From Paenibacillus sp. FSL K6-3182 (GTDB taxonomy: Bacteria > Bacillota > Bacilli > Paenibacillales > Paenibacillaceae), in assembly GCF_037976325.1 (NCBI RefSeq), contig NZ_CP150265.1, positions 5,779,001 to 5,843,000 on the forward strand: a stretch of DNA of 64,000 nt. Reading direction: 5' to 3'. A program made the translations under genes and the position numbers. Under the pieces are notes generated by a model. The model did not search any database. It was not told where the DNA came from and saw only the letters and a list, made by a program, of their open reading frames with translations. Shown piece by piece: positions 36,838-46,044 of this stretch (the stretch's first letter is position 1; each line of letters starts with the position of its first letter).

Positions 36838-37791
36838 CTATTTCAAAGCGGCTACAATCGTATCCACGTTATGCTTCACCATTCCGATATAAGTGCCTTC
36901 AAACGTACCGGCATCTCCCATTGCGTCGGAGTATAGCTCGCCGCCAATTTTCACCTCATGGCCTAAGCTTCTTGCCCCTTCTATGACCGATTCAATTGAT
37001 TTTTTCGGAACGCTGGATTCGATAAAAACAGCTTTTATTTTTTTCTCAACTAAGTAGTCGCGCAGCTTGCTAACATCCTTTGAGCCGTACTCCGACATCG
37101 TATTCATACCTTGCAAACCCGTGACAGTTAGACCATACGCTTCGCCAAAATATCCAAATGCATCGTGTGCTGTTACTAAAATGCGGTCTGCCTCTGGAAT
37201 ATGTGCAATTTGCTCTCTCGCATAATTGTCCAGCTCCTCCAGCTGCTTGATGTAGGCTGCTGCATGCTCTTTGTAGTAATCAGCATGGACCGCATCCTTC
37301 TCCATCAGTGTGTCGCGGATCACCTCTGTTGTAGAAATCCAAAGCTTCACATTGAACCAAATATGCGGATCATGCATGCCAGCCCCTTGCCCTGGGGCAG
37401 AGTGCAGCTGATCTTCCGTCAAATATTTGGAGACGGCTACCGTCGGCTTGCGCTTCTCCAATTTCTCGAACATCTCGGCCATCTTGCCCTCTAAGTGCAA
37501 GCCGTTATAAAAAATAATGTCCGCATTATCCAGCTTCCGCACGTCTCCTTGAGATGCCTTGTATAGATGGGGGTCAATCCCTGCCCCCATCAATCCGCTA
37601 ACATCGACATACTCACCGCCTACCTGCTGCACTACGTCCGTGATCATTCCTGTTGTTGTCGTAATTTTCAATTTCCCATCGCTCGTTCCTTGCTGCCCGC
37701 AAGCTGAGGTTACCATTGCCGTCATCGCCAGAAAAACGATAACCATAATAAATCTCCGAAGAGCAGAATTTGTCTTGTACGTTTTACGCAT
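36838..37791 (-). CDS. mntA: Metal-binding lipoprotein (MntA/TroA-like)
   Basis: A 317-residue lipoprotein (lipobox TSAC near 31) of cluster A-I metal-binding proteins. Likely ligands are His in GIDPHLYKAS, His in HDPHIWF, Glu in FIESSVPKK and Asp in LYSDAMG, the His-His-Glu-Asp set of manganese or iron binders. It lacks the long His-rich loop of ZnuA zinc proteins, which favours Mn. GAAGGAGGT precedes the ATG. Two MntR-like boxes lie upstream. It heads the four-gene importer operon. Confidence 0.85.
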   Translation of the reverse strand: MRKTYKTNSALRRFIMVIVFLAMTAMVTSACGQQGTSDGKLKITTTTGMITDVVQQVGGEYVDVSGLMGAGIDPHLYKASQGDVRKLDNADIIFYNGLHLEGKMAEMFEKLEKRKPTVAVSKYLTEDQLHSAPGQGAGMHDPHIWFNVKLWISTTEVIRDTLMEKDAVHADYYKEHAAAYIKQLEELDNYAREQIAHIPEADRILVTAHDAFGYFGEAYGLTVTGLQGMNTMSEYGSKDVSKLRDYLVEKKIKAVFIESSVPKKSIESVIEGARSLGHEVKIGGELYSDAMGDAGTFEGTYIGMVKHNVDTIVAALK

Positions 37792-37831
37792 TGTGCTACC
37801 TCCTTCATCCCTGTCATTTTTTATATGCTCT

Positions 37832-37867
37832 AAAGTTTGCCCTTATGAATCTTAGTTTACCTAATGC
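37832..37867. promoter_or_regulatory. Tandem MntR-like boxes before the metal importer
   Basis: Two related motifs, AGTTTGCCCTTAT (from 37834) and AGTTTACCTAAT (from 37854), are spaced exactly 20 bases apart. They resemble the half of B. subtilis MntR boxes that reads AGTTTCC-CTCATG or AGTTTCCTTAAGG. The pattern is seen; the regulator is inferred from the operon type. Confidence 0.5.
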
Positions 37868-37938
37868 CTTTTTTTTAATAATACACAAAAATGTTTCACC
37901 AGTGCAACATTTATTTTAAAATGGGCGATTTCCACAGC

Positions 37939-37979
37939 AAAAAAGACAGATCGGAGTTGATGCTCCGACCTGCCTTTTT
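37939..37979. terminator. Terminator of the penicillin-binding protein gene
   Basis: An A-run, CAG(A)TCGGAG paired with CTCCGA(C)CTG, then CTTTTT. It can work in both directions. Confidence 0.85.
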
Positions 37980-37994
37980 GATGTTTTTAGACCA

Positions 37995-40091
37995 CTATTC
38001 GTTTGTTCCTGTTCCTGTATCAGTTCCTGCATTAGCAATATCCGTTGAATTATTAGCCGTGTTGCCAGCAGCATCATTTGTAGCTGGCGCCTTCTTCTTC
38101 GGCACGCCGTACAAACCAATTTCCTCGTCATAAGCATCAAAAATCTTACGAGCAATTGGAGATGCTCCATAACTCCCGAATCCACCATCAGGTACAACAA
38201 CAGCTACAGCAAGCTTCGGTTTATCGGCAGGCGCATAGGCGATAAATACCGCATTTTCTGCAGTCCGCCCTTTTACTGATTGCTGTGACGTACCTGTCTT
38301 ACGGTTATAGGTGTAATCCACGCCTTCAAAACCTTGCGAGCTAACCTTCGACATGCCTAGCTCAACTTCTTTCCAGTATTCAATCGGGTAATTTACTTCA
38401 TTCAAAATGACAGGCGTATAGCCTTGAATAATATTTCCATCTGCATCCTTAATTTCGTTTACAAATTGCGGCTTCATTCGTTTGCCGCGATTAGCAAGCA
38501 TTGCAGTATATTGCGCGAGCTGCAAGGTTGTATACCGCCCTTGCTGACCGAAGGAGGCTTGAACGAGCGCTGATTGCGAACTGGCATTTTTCGCCTCGTT
38601 AAAGTACTCAATAACGCCCTTCGTTTCGTTAGGCAAATCGCTTTCCGTCAGGACGCCAAGACCAAATTGCTTCATGTATTCGTCCCAAATTTCTACGCCG
38701 TTCTTGCCATTTTGCGAGTCTCTTCTATAAAGCTTATCCCCAACCATAGCTGCCATAAACGTATTGGAAGAATGCTGAATAGCTTGGGCTCCATCAATGT
38801 AGCCATAAGATTTGAATTGGGAGTTACGGATATATGTCTCGTACCCTGTTCTACCATACGAGAATCTCCCATTATCTAAATAAGTACTTGACGTCTTAAA
38901 CAATTTCTCATTTAATCCAACAAGAACGGATAATGGCTTCAATACAGAACCCGAAGGAAGGATAGAAGAAGGATGCTCATTGCGCTCTTCTTCAGAATAC
39001 TTGCCATATACCGTTCGAATCGTACCGTTCGATAAGATATTCTGGAAGTTCTCGTAATCCTCTTTGCTAATACGGCCGCCTGACCAAATATTAGGATCAT
39101 AATCCGGCATACTCGCCATCGCCACGATTTTACCTGTATCAACTTCCATCGCTACTGCGAATCCGGTTTGTGCATATTTGGCACGCTCATATTTGTTTGT
39201 AGACGTTGATATTTTTTTGAGCTGATCCATAATTGCTGTTTCCGTCGTTAACTGTACGTTTTTGTTAATGGTTAAATAAAGGTCCGACCCCTTCGTAGGG
39301 TTCGTTATTTCCATAGGTCCGATAATACGCTCCGCGTTGTTAACGGGATAGGTTTTCAAACCATTTTTGCCGCGCAGCACGTCCTGATACATCCGCTCAA
39401 GACCGTCGAAGCCAACGTCCTCTTCATCCAAATATCTCAGCGTAGGATCTTCCTCAGTCGTCTTTTCCTTGTAGAAGTCTACGTTTTCGCGAACGGTATT
39501 AAACTTCTTCAAATACCCGACAAGCTGCACCGAAATCGAATCTTTATCATAGTTCCGAACGCTTTCCTCCATGATATCTACACCTTTGAACGCCGTGCGA
39601 TTTTCCATGAAATAAGCCACTTCTTTATTCGTGAGGCCGGATTTAATCCGCCGCGGGGTCGAGATATTATTCCGCTTAAAATCAAGATCCATCTGGCGAA
39701 TAATATCGTCAACCGTCATCGCCTTGGCAGGATCGCCAAGCTTTGTAAATATTTCATAAAGCTTCTGCGCCATTTCTTTTGCACTTGCAGTCGCTTTCTC
39801 CAGCTTAAGCTCAGGCTGAATCGTGAAATAAATAGACTGGGTCGAAGTCGAATACGCAATTGCATGACCCGTAGCGTCGTAAATATTGCCCCTAATCGGC
39901 GGAATCTTCACGCTGCGTGTACTTTTGCCGATCCCTTCAGCACTTAGCGTCGGCCCTTCAACAAACTGTAAAATGGCTAGCCTTACAATCAAAACACTAA
40001 ACAATGCGAACGTAATAAAGAAAAATAAGTTCAATCGAAACGAAAAATGACGTCGATTTATAATTTCCCGTTTCTGCGGATCATCTTGCAT
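37995..40091 (-). CDS. Class B penicillin-binding protein (PBP2-like)
   Basis: A 698-residue bitopic membrane protein. A single N-terminal helix (about 20-42) is followed by the PBP dimerisation domain (about 60-280) and the transpeptidase domain. Active-site motifs are SVLK (Ser-x-x-Lys) in PSGSVLKPL, SSN in QHSSNTFMAA, and KTG in RKTGTSQ. It cross-links peptidoglycan stem peptides and most resembles PbpA/PbpH/MrdA-type enzymes for elongation. The last 35 residues are a Thr/Asn/Gly-rich tail. GAGGTGA precedes the ATG. A membrane transglutaminase gene lies upstream. Confidence 0.92.
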   Translation of the reverse strand: MQDDPQKREIINRRHFSFRLNLFFFITFALFSVLIVRLAILQFVEGPTLSAEGIGKSTRSVKIPPIRGNIYDATGHAIAYSTSTQSIYFTIQPELKLEKATASAKEMAQKLYEIFTKLGDPAKAMTVDDIIRQMDLDFKRNNISTPRRIKSGLTNKEVAYFMENRTAFKGVDIMEESVRNYDKDSISVQLVGYLKKFNTVRENVDFYKEKTTEEDPTLRYLDEEDVGFDGLERMYQDVLRGKNGLKTYPVNNAERIIGPMEITNPTKGSDLYLTINKNVQLTTETAIMDQLKKISTSTNKYERAKYAQTGFAVAMEVDTGKIVAMASMPDYDPNIWSGGRISKEDYENFQNILSNGTIRTVYGKYSEEERNEHPSSILPSGSVLKPLSVLVGLNEKLFKTSSTYLDNGRFSYGRTGYETYIRNSQFKSYGYIDGAQAIQHSSNTFMAAMVGDKLYRRDSQNGKNGVEIWDEYMKQFGLGVLTESDLPNETKGVIEYFNEAKNASSQSALVQASFGQQGRYTTLQLAQYTAMLANRGKRMKPQFVNEIKDADGNIIQGYTPVILNEVNYPIEYWKEVELGMSKVSSQGFEGVDYTYNRKTGTSQQSVKGRTAENAVFIAYAPADKPKLAVAVVVPDGGFGSYGASPIARKIFDAYDEEIGLYGVPKKKAPATNDAAGNTANNSTDIANAGTDTGTGTNE

Positions 40092-40123
40092 GTCTAATCA
40101 CCTCATAACCTTCTCATTTTGAG

Positions 40124-41287
40124 CTATGCATCACGTATGTGAGTATCGTCAAATGCCGGCGGATTAAACCAATTCCCGGTATTTGCCCAAGTAGCATCCA
40201 GTGGAATCCAGCCATTATCCCCTTCGCTGATTCGCACCTCATTCCAAGCATGTGGACCGAAGCCTCCCTTACCGTTAGCTCCCATTCCAGTTACAACCCG
40301 TACCTCTAGACCTGCTGACCTAGCCATTACAGCATATAAACGAGCTATATCTATACATACGCCTTTGCGCGTATCAAATGTTTCGGGAGGTGTCTGTTCC
40401 TTCCAAATTCCCTGCTCTTCATAATTCCGAGCTTTGTCCCAATCGTAAGCAATTCTTGTTCCAAGAAAGTCATATAGCTTTCTCGCCTTATCCTCATTCG
40501 TTTGCGCATCCTTGGTCACATAAAGAGCAGCTTTCTCAATCTCAGCTGGGATGGCGTAATCAATAATCTCATATTTTCGTTGTAAAATTTGTTTGAACTG
40601 CGCTTCAACCGCTTGGGCGAGCACGGGTCCTTGCCCTGCTAGAACGTCTCCGGCAACTGGACTCAGCCACGAAGCCGCTTTGGTATAAACCGTCGATTCG
40701 GAAATTTTGTCGACATACCAGCCATTTGGCACAAGGGACACATAAACGAATAAAAGAACGACGAATACAAATGAACGACCCGCTCCGTGAGCAGCACCAA
40801 TTAAAGCCCCTATGGCACGGCTAGCACTTCGCCTGCCTTGCAAGTGAGCCATAGGCTCTTCCTTGCCGCTCCTCAGAACGCCTTCTACTGCTTTCTCCAG
40901 CAAAGGCTCAATAGAAGCTGCCAATGCCCGCAGCAGTAAATAACCGAGCAGGAACAAGACGCCATAGCGCAGCAATGCAAAATCCCTCAAACTCGTAAGC
41001 AGCGTGTACCATGCTTGCTCCACCCCGCTGAGGTCATGAAGAGGAACCTTCACCTTGCTAGTCAACCACTTCGCTACAGCTGGTGACAATGTATTCGTAA
41101 GCTGTGCTGCCAGTACCAAACATACGATAACTGCTAAACCTTCCCAAACAAAAAAGAAAAGACGCCTCGCAGATCCCGATGCGCCTCTCCTCATCCCCTG
41201 TATAAGAGAGCCAATTAGCAATAGAAGCACAATGATAGCAATTGGCTCCGGCTCTCTAAATAATTGATCCCAGCTTGTCATCGGCAT
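40124..41287 (-). CDS. Membrane-anchored transglutaminase-like protein
   Basis: A 387-residue protein. The N-terminal 190 residues hold about four helices with a Gly-rich CvpA-like region. The C-terminal half is a transglutaminase-like domain with the Cys-His-Asp triad: GVCIDIARLYAVMAR, GPHAWNEV and PLDATWA. Such domains act as proteases, peptidoglycan-related enzymes or crosslinkers; the exact reaction is unknown. Its ATG overlaps the stop of the upstream gene by one base, and no good ribosome site is seen, so translation is probably coupled. The class B PBP gene follows downstream. Confidence 0.8.
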   Translation of the reverse strand: MPMTSWDQLFREPEPIAIIVLLLLIGSLIQGMRRGASGSARRLFFFVWEGLAVIVCLVLAAQLTNTLSPAVAKWLTSKVKVPLHDLSGVEQAWYTLLTSLRDFALLRYGVLFLLGYLLLRALAASIEPLLEKAVEGVLRSGKEEPMAHLQGRRSASRAIGALIGAAHGAGRSFVFVVLLFVYVSLVPNGWYVDKISESTVYTKAASWLSPVAGDVLAGQGPVLAQAVEAQFKQILQRKYEIIDYAIPAEIEKAALYVTKDAQTNEDKARKLYDFLGTRIAYDWDKARNYEEQGIWKEQTPPETFDTRKGVCIDIARLYAVMARSAGLEVRVVTGMGANGKGGFGPHAWNEVRISEGDNGWIPLDATWANTGNWFNPPAFDDTHIRDA

Positions 41288-41736
41288 TACCCGTTCTGCT
41301 TCGCTTGGTCGATGAAGGTTTGTATCGTATTATCGAGCTCCCACTTGCCGAGCGCCGTTCCACGGAATGAAATGGCAACCTCATTCGCACCCGGCTCTCC
41401 GGTAAGCTCTACATTTTTAGTTTTCACTGTAAAGGTTCCATCCCCGTTATTCACGAAAGTAGCATCCTTTGCTTCGCCTACCATTGCATTAACGGCTTCC
41501 TGTTTTACTGTATCTGCAACCTTAGTGCCAATCTCTTTCAAATCATCCATAGTGTAGCCGCTATATACGACAATACCAAGCACGATTGCCACCACAAGTG
41601 CCCATTTAACTACAGTTTTCACGATGCGGATAATAATTAATAACAAAATAAGCGCAATAACCAGCACAAGCCAATGTTCTTTAAAAAAAGCTGTCCAAGT
41701 GTCCCAATCATAGGTCGAAAAATTCAAAAAATCCAA
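41287..41736 (-). CDS. Conserved-looking membrane protein, function unknown
   Basis: A 149-residue protein with two adjacent hydrophobic segments (about 22-38 and 44-60) and a C-terminal domain of about 85 residues rich in beta-strand residues (DGTFTVKTKNVELTG, NEVAISFRG). The start is TTG at 41736 with GGAGG 9 bases upstream. It is translationally coupled to the membrane transglutaminase gene, so the two proteins probably work together. I recognise no family. Confidence 0.75.
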   Translation of the reverse strand: MDFLNFSTYDWDTWTAFFKEHWLVLVIALILLLIIIRIVKTVVKWALVVAIVLGIVVYSGYTMDDLKEIGTKVADTVKQEAVNAMVGEAKDATFVNNGDGTFTVKTKNVELTGEPGANEVAISFRGTALGKWELDNTIQTFIDQAKQNG

Positions 41737-41898
41737 TTGCGATCCCCTCCATTATACCTCGTACAAAATCCCATTACAAAATATTATAACCTACGGAATA
41801 TAGGGCGTAAACGCTCGTTTCCTTTTTATGCAGACATATCCTGTCCCAATTAGACGTACAAGTATATAAGAATGTAATTGGCAAGGAGGGTCAGCTCT

Positions 41899-43062
41899 GT
41901 GAAAACCGCGGTTTGGCTGTACTTATTTTTGTTTATCGCTTTTTTTGATTTGCATGCGCAATACCCCATTTTAACACCTTTTGCCATCTCTTTAGGTGCA
42001 GCGCCTTCCTTCATCGGACTCATGATGGGCATGTACTCCATTACGCATTTGCCTGGAAATCTCATTGCAGGCTTTGGCGTTGACCGTTATGGCAGCAGAT
42101 TGTTTATCGTGTTCAGCCTTATGGCAGCCGGAATTGTTCTCCTGTTTCAATCACATGTAACTAATCCTTGGCAGCTCCTCACGCTCCGCTCCATCAGCGG
42201 TTTTGTGCTTGCATTTCTGTCTCCTGCTTGCTTGTCCCTGCTTGCAAGAATAACGAGCGATCGAACGGAGCAAGGAAAGCTTATGGCTGGCAATGGACTC
42301 GTTCATACACTAGCATCAGTCGTATCTCCAGCAGCAGGAGCGTATCTCGTTGCAAAAATTGGATTTTCAACTGCTTTTACGCTGCTTGGATGGGTTCTGA
42401 TCGTAACATCTGTCTGCGCTCTGTTCTTTATTAAAGAAGTTCGCCAGAAGGTAGAGCAAACGGAAGCTGAGGGCAACGACGGGAAAAAGAAAACGAAGCT
42501 GCCGCTTGAACCTGCAGTGCCTATTCCTTGGCTCGTCTACCTGCTGCCTGTTGCAATAAGCTGCGCGCAGGGTATCCTATCGTTCGAGCTGCCGCTGCTT
42601 GCCAAAACGCAGGAAGCGATGATGACGACCGGACTTTTATTTTCCGTTATCAGTATCGGCGCACTCGTCACATTAAGCATGCTGTTTCTGAACCGCGTAT
42701 CCGCGTATTTGCGAACTTTGTGGGGCTCGCTCATTCTTGCCATTATTTACTTTGGCATTGCATCCGATATACCGGCACCTCTAACATTGATGCTGCTTTT
42801 TGTCGGTATGGCGAAAGGAGTCATTTTGCCCGCGCTGTCCACCTTATTAATTGAGCTTAGCGGCGGAGCACGTTACGGCCGTACTTTTTCCGTATTATCC
42901 ATCGCCTTCTCCATCGGAGCGTTTATCGGACCGATGGCGGCAGGACAGCTTCGCAATTATATATCGCCTTACTACATAGCATTTATTGCATTGATGATAG
43001 CAGTCGCTCTGCTCCCGCTGCGTATTTCCCGTTCACTTTCTTCCCGCACCCATTTTTCGTAG
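41899..43062 (+). CDS. MFS transporter
   Basis: A 387-residue permease with 12 helices of the major facilitator superfamily. The loop 2-3 motif is GFGVDRYGSRLF near 60, and a charged central loop (KEVRQKVEQTEAEGNDGKKKTK, about 180-205) separates the two six-helix halves. It most resembles drug or metabolite exporters; the substrate is unknown. The GTG at 41899 has AAGGAGG 9 bases upstream; a TTG seven codons earlier precedes that site. It is a single gene, divergent from the transglutaminase genes. Confidence 0.88.
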   Translation: MKTAVWLYLFLFIAFFDLHAQYPILTPFAISLGAAPSFIGLMMGMYSITHLPGNLIAGFGVDRYGSRLFIVFSLMAAGIVLLFQSHVTNPWQLLTLRSISGFVLAFLSPACLSLLARITSDRTEQGKLMAGNGLVHTLASVVSPAAGAYLVAKIGFSTAFTLLGWVLIVTSVCALFFIKEVRQKVEQTEAEGNDGKKKTKLPLEPAVPIPWLVYLLPVAISCAQGILSFELPLLAKTQEAMMTTGLLFSVISIGALVTLSMLFLNRVSAYLRTLWGSLILAIIYFGIASDIPAPLTLMLLFVGMAKGVILPALSTLLIELSGGARYGRTFSVLSIAFSIGAFIGPMAAGQLRNYISPYYIAFIALMIAVALLPLRISRSLSSRTHFS

Positions 43063-43195
43063 GCATAGGTAAATGCACAGGGCTAATTTCCCATCATGTC
43101 ATATGCTGTACTATGACAGGTGACTAGTTAGAACAGCTAAGCTCAGCTGTTTGCATTCATCCTTCTAACACTACGGAAACGAGGTGACCCCATAT

Positions 43196-43315
43196 ATGTC
43201 TGCAAATGTAAGTTCAGAAAATCGTGGTTATGGCCACGGCGGTTTCTCAAACCTTGGCATTATCCTTGTATTGTTTATCCTGCTCGTAATTATAGCTTGC
43301 ACTTGCCTCTACTAG
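43196..43315 (+). CDS. YjcZ-family sporulation peptide
   Basis: A 39-residue peptide: a polar Gly-rich N-terminus (SENRGYGHGGF) followed by one membrane helix NLGIILVLFILLVIIACTC. The pattern GGF then a LVLFILLVII helix is that of YjcZ/SscA-type sporulation peptides, which assist spore coat assembly or germination in B. subtilis. GAGGTG lies 9 bases before the ATG and a hairpin follows the stop. The two C-terminal cysteines are unusual for the family. Confidence 0.8.
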   Translation: MSANVSSENRGYGHGGFSNLGIILVLFILLVIIACTCLY

Positions 43316-43324
43316 TAAAATAAT

Positions 43325-43355
43325 AAACGGTCTGCAAACTGCAGACCGTTTATTC
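43325..43355 (+). terminator. Terminator after the YjcZ-type gene
   Basis: AAACGGTCTGCA-AAC-TGCAGACCGTTT is a perfect 12-bp stem. The T-run is interrupted (TATTCATTTT). Confidence 0.75.
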
Positions 43356-43468
43356 ATTTTCAAACGAAAAAACCGATCATTCCCGATCTCGGTAAAATTG
43401 ATGATTGGTGGTAAACTATACATATGCTTCATGACCCTGCTCTACATTCACTACGCGAGGTGACTTCC

Positions 43469-43840
43469 ATGGATATAGCCATTATCGTAGAAGGAAAAAA
43501 TGACAAGGCAAGACTTAAGCGCGTCCTTCATCAAGATGTACCGATTTTCTGCACCTTCGGCACGCCCGGTTCCGAGCAATTGGACAAGCTTAGAAAACAA
43601 ATTGGCAAAAGCCAAGCTTATATTTTCACCGACAATGATTCCTCTGGAAAACGGATTCGCTTCTTATTGCGCGACGTATTTCCAGATGCAGAGCATATTT
43701 ATACCCGCAGAGGTTATTCAGGCGTAGAGCATACGCCAGAGGAATATTTAATTGAGCAATTAGAAAAAGCGGGCCTCGATGCGCATATCCTGTACCCTGC
43801 GCAGAGTCCCACTTCTATTTGGAGCAAAGATGAATTTTAA
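43469..43840 (+). CDS. Small TOPRIM-domain protein
   Basis: A 123-residue protein that is one TOPRIM domain: IIVEGKNDK with the conserved Glu near residue 7, and FTDNDSSGKRIR with the DxD metal site near 55. TOPRIM domains of this size resemble the catalytic part of RNase M5 and small primase-like nucleases, but the M5 C-terminal RNA-binding domain is missing. The ATG at 43469 has GAGGTGA 6 bases upstream. Its last 4 bases overlap the convergent sco gene. Confidence 0.8.
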   Translation: MDIAIIVEGKNDKARLKRVLHQDVPIFCTFGTPGSEQLDKLRKQIGKSQAYIFTDNDSSGKRIRFLLRDVFPDAEHIYTRRGYSGVEHTPEEYLIEQLEKAGLDAHILYPAQSPTSIWSKDEF

Positions 43841-44442
43841 AGCACCTTGTTTAATTGATTTACGATTTCCTCAGCCGTCAAATCTTCTTTGCTGCCATCA
43901 ATCCATTTGCGAATTTGACCGTCCTTATCCACAATCGTAATTACATTGGAGTGAGAGAAGGAGCCATCCTCATTTTTAATGACGCCAATGCCAAAATCTC
44001 TAGCAATTTGCATCGTGTTAGATTCATCGCCCCGCAGGAAACGCCAACCATTAAGATCAGCAAAATTCCGCTTTGCAAAATCACGAATGACTTCAGGTGT
44101 ATCCCGTACTGGATCAAACGTAATCGAGATGAGCTCTGCTTTAGTGCCGAGCTTGCCTTCCTCTTTAAGCTGCTCCTGTACCTGCGACAGCAAGAAGGTA
44201 GTAGGCGGACAAACATCTGGACAATTAGCGAAATAGAAATATACAATTCGCGCCTTACCATTTGTTGAAGCGAGTGTTACCTTCTGATCATCCAGATCTG
44301 TCAGCTCAAACGCTGGCGCAGCCTTCTCGATTGGAAGAGTCTGCTTCTCCGGCATGCCGTACGTAATAAATAAATAAATTCCCATTGCTGCGCAAAGCGC
44401 AAGTACCGCAATTTTGAAGCTATGTTTTTTGACAAAATCCAC
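43837..44442 (-). CDS. SCO-family copper chaperone for cytochrome oxidase
   Basis: A 201-residue membrane-anchored thioredoxin-fold protein (one N-terminal helix, about 9-27). The copper ligands are the CPDVC motif near 75 and a His in FSHSNVITIVD near 165. SCO proteins deliver copper to the CuA centre of cytochrome oxidase outside the membrane. The GTG at 44442 is favoured, with AAGGAG 8 bases upstream; a GTG three codons earlier touches that site. ctaB lies 16 bases upstream in the same transcript. Confidence 0.92.
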   Translation of the reverse strand: MDFVKKHSFKIAVLALCAAMGIYLFITYGMPEKQTLPIEKAAPAFELTDLDDQKVTLASTNGKARIVYFYFANCPDVCPPTTFLLSQVQEQLKEEGKLGTKAELISITFDPVRDTPEVIRDFAKRNFADLNGWRFLRGDESNTMQIARDFGIGVIKNEDGSFSHSNVITIVDKDGQIRKWIDGSKEDLTAEEIVNQLNKVL

Positions 44443-44466
44443 GCCAGTCACTCCTTAAGACGATAA

Positions 44467-45324
44467 TTATGATCCCGTCGTATTAAGAATCATAACGATA
44501 AATATAACCATTAAATAATTGACCGAGATAAGAAAATTGGTTTTCGCCCATTTGTCGGTATCCTTGGCTTTTGGCCCGCGCAACGTATGGATAAGCCAGA
44601 TTAAGCCGCCTGCAACGGATATAACCAAGAAGAAAATACCAACGTAACCGTAGGAGTAAAACAATATGCCCGTTGGCAAAAGCAATACGATGTAAGGAAT
44701 CATTTGAAACTTCGTACGTTTGATTCCTTTCACGACAGGCAGCAATGGAAAACCTGCTGCGCGATATTCTTCTACCCTTCTAATGGCAAGCGACCAGAAA
44801 TGAGCAGGCTGCCACAGAAACATCAGAGCAAACAATATCCAAGCACCCGCATCGATTTCACCTGTTACCGCGCAATAACCGATAACCGGCGGCATCGCGC
44901 CAGAGATGCCTCCAACCGATGTACTCCAAGTTGAAGTACGCTTGAGCCACATCGTGTAAACCACAATATAAACACCCCAGCCTAGCAGTCCGAGCCAACC
45001 CGATAATGGGTTAACGAGCAGGAAGAGAACAGCTAGTCCAACAACCCCCAAAATAATACCATAAGCCAGAACAGAGCCTGGCGTCATTCGACCGGTAGGA
45101 AGCGCGCGATCCTTCGTACGTTCCATTTTCAAATCAAGTTCCCGATCCCAATAATTATTAATCACGGTTGCTGACGCTATCGTCAACGTTGAGCCGATAA
45201 TCGCCCATATAAGCAATAGAACGTTAATGTCCCATTTGGAAGCAACCATGAAACCACCTATCGCAGCGAATACATTAAGTCGAAGTAGCCGCGGTTTTGT
45301 CAATGCAATCCAGTCTTTAAGCAC
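44467..45324 (-). CDS. ctaB: Protoheme IX farnesyltransferase
   Basis: A 285-residue UbiA-family prenyltransferase with about nine helices. The prenyl-diphosphate and Mg site is NNYWDRELDLKMERTKDRALPTGR near residue 54, matching CtaB/CyoE. It adds a farnesyl group to heme b to make heme O, the substrate of CtaA. The GTG start at 45324 has GGAGG 8 bases upstream. It is cotranscribed with the SCO gene, so both serve cytochrome oxidase assembly. Slightly short at the N-terminus compared with B. subtilis CtaB. Confidence 0.95.
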   Translation of the reverse strand: MLKDWIALTKPRLLRLNVFAAIGGFMVASKWDINVLLLIWAIIGSTLTIASATVINNYWDRELDLKMERTKDRALPTGRMTPGSVLAYGIILGVVGLAVLFLLVNPLSGWLGLLGWGVYIVVYTMWLKRTSTWSTSVGGISGAMPPVIGYCAVTGEIDAGAWILFALMFLWQPAHFWSLAIRRVEEYRAAGFPLLPVVKGIKRTKFQMIPYIVLLLPTGILFYSYGYVGIFFLVISVAGGLIWLIHTLRGPKAKDTDKWAKTNFLISVNYLMVIFIVMILNTTGS

Positions 45325-45585
45325 GAAGCTAGCCTCCCAAGTTATGCGACAAGACGCTGATGGCGTCTATCATCCATTGATGAATCGTTTTTAATCATAC
45401 CGAAAAAAGAACACGATGACAACGTTCGACGGTTTTGTTCATCATTTTGCCACGTAAATTGTGACAAATCATTTAGTAACCAAATGGGCGGGTGCACAAT
45501 ACAATAACTATGTAGTTTGATGCCTATGCCGAACAGCACATCAAACCGTCCTAAAGTCTACGAAAGGAAGTGATCTGTCAATTCC

Positions 45586-46008
45586 ATGGCTGTCATCAAA
45601 ACCAATTCCGAAGATACGAAGATGCTCGCTAGGCTCATGCGAGCGGAAGCAGAGGGCGAGGGCGAGCTCGGCATGCTTATGGTAGGCAACGTTGGCGTAA
45701 ACCGTGTACTAGGAAATTGTATCGACTTTAGAAATCTTCGGTCCATCCCAGACATGGTCTATCAAAGTCCTGGCGGTTTCGAAGCAATCACCAAAAGCTA
45801 CTTTTATCAAAGCGCTCGTGATAAAGATATTCGATTAGCAAAGCGGGTCATTAACGGCGAACGTCAGCACCCGGCTTCTAATGCATTATGGTTTTTCCGC
45901 CCAGCAGGCAGCTGCCCTGATACGTGGTGGGATCAGGCCAACAGCGGAAGGTATAAGAAACATTGCTTCTTCGTTCCAACGCCAGAGGATTGTCCGGCCG
46001 TTTATTAA
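45586..46008 (+). CDS. cwlJ: Spore cortex-lytic cell wall hydrolase CwlJ
   Basis: A 140-residue hydrolase of the SleB/CwlJ family without signal peptide, as expected for CwlJ. The catalytic Glu is in LMRAEAEGEGELGMLMVGNVGVNRV, with ASNALWFFRP and CPDTWWDQ near the C-terminus. CwlJ degrades muramic-delta-lactam cortex during germination when Ca-dipicolinate is released. GerQ, which CwlJ needs for coat localisation, is encoded 36 bases downstream. AAGGAAG lies about 15 bases before the ATG, rather far, and the frame is closed by an upstream stop, so the start is fairly secure. Confidence 0.93.
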   Translation: MAVIKTNSEDTKMLARLMRAEAEGEGELGMLMVGNVGVNRVLGNCIDFRNLRSIPDMVYQSPGGFEAITKSYFYQSARDKDIRLAKRVINGERQHPASNALWFFRPAGSCPDTWWDQANSGRYKKHCFFVPTPEDCPAVY

Positions 46009-46044
46009 AACTATTTCTAAAGTATGAAAGTGAGGAAATTCTAA

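Noticed and set aside
43247..43432. 61-codon minus-strand frame over the YjcZ-type gene and terminator
   Set aside because: It runs through a 12-bp terminator stem and lies antisense to a well-supported short gene.
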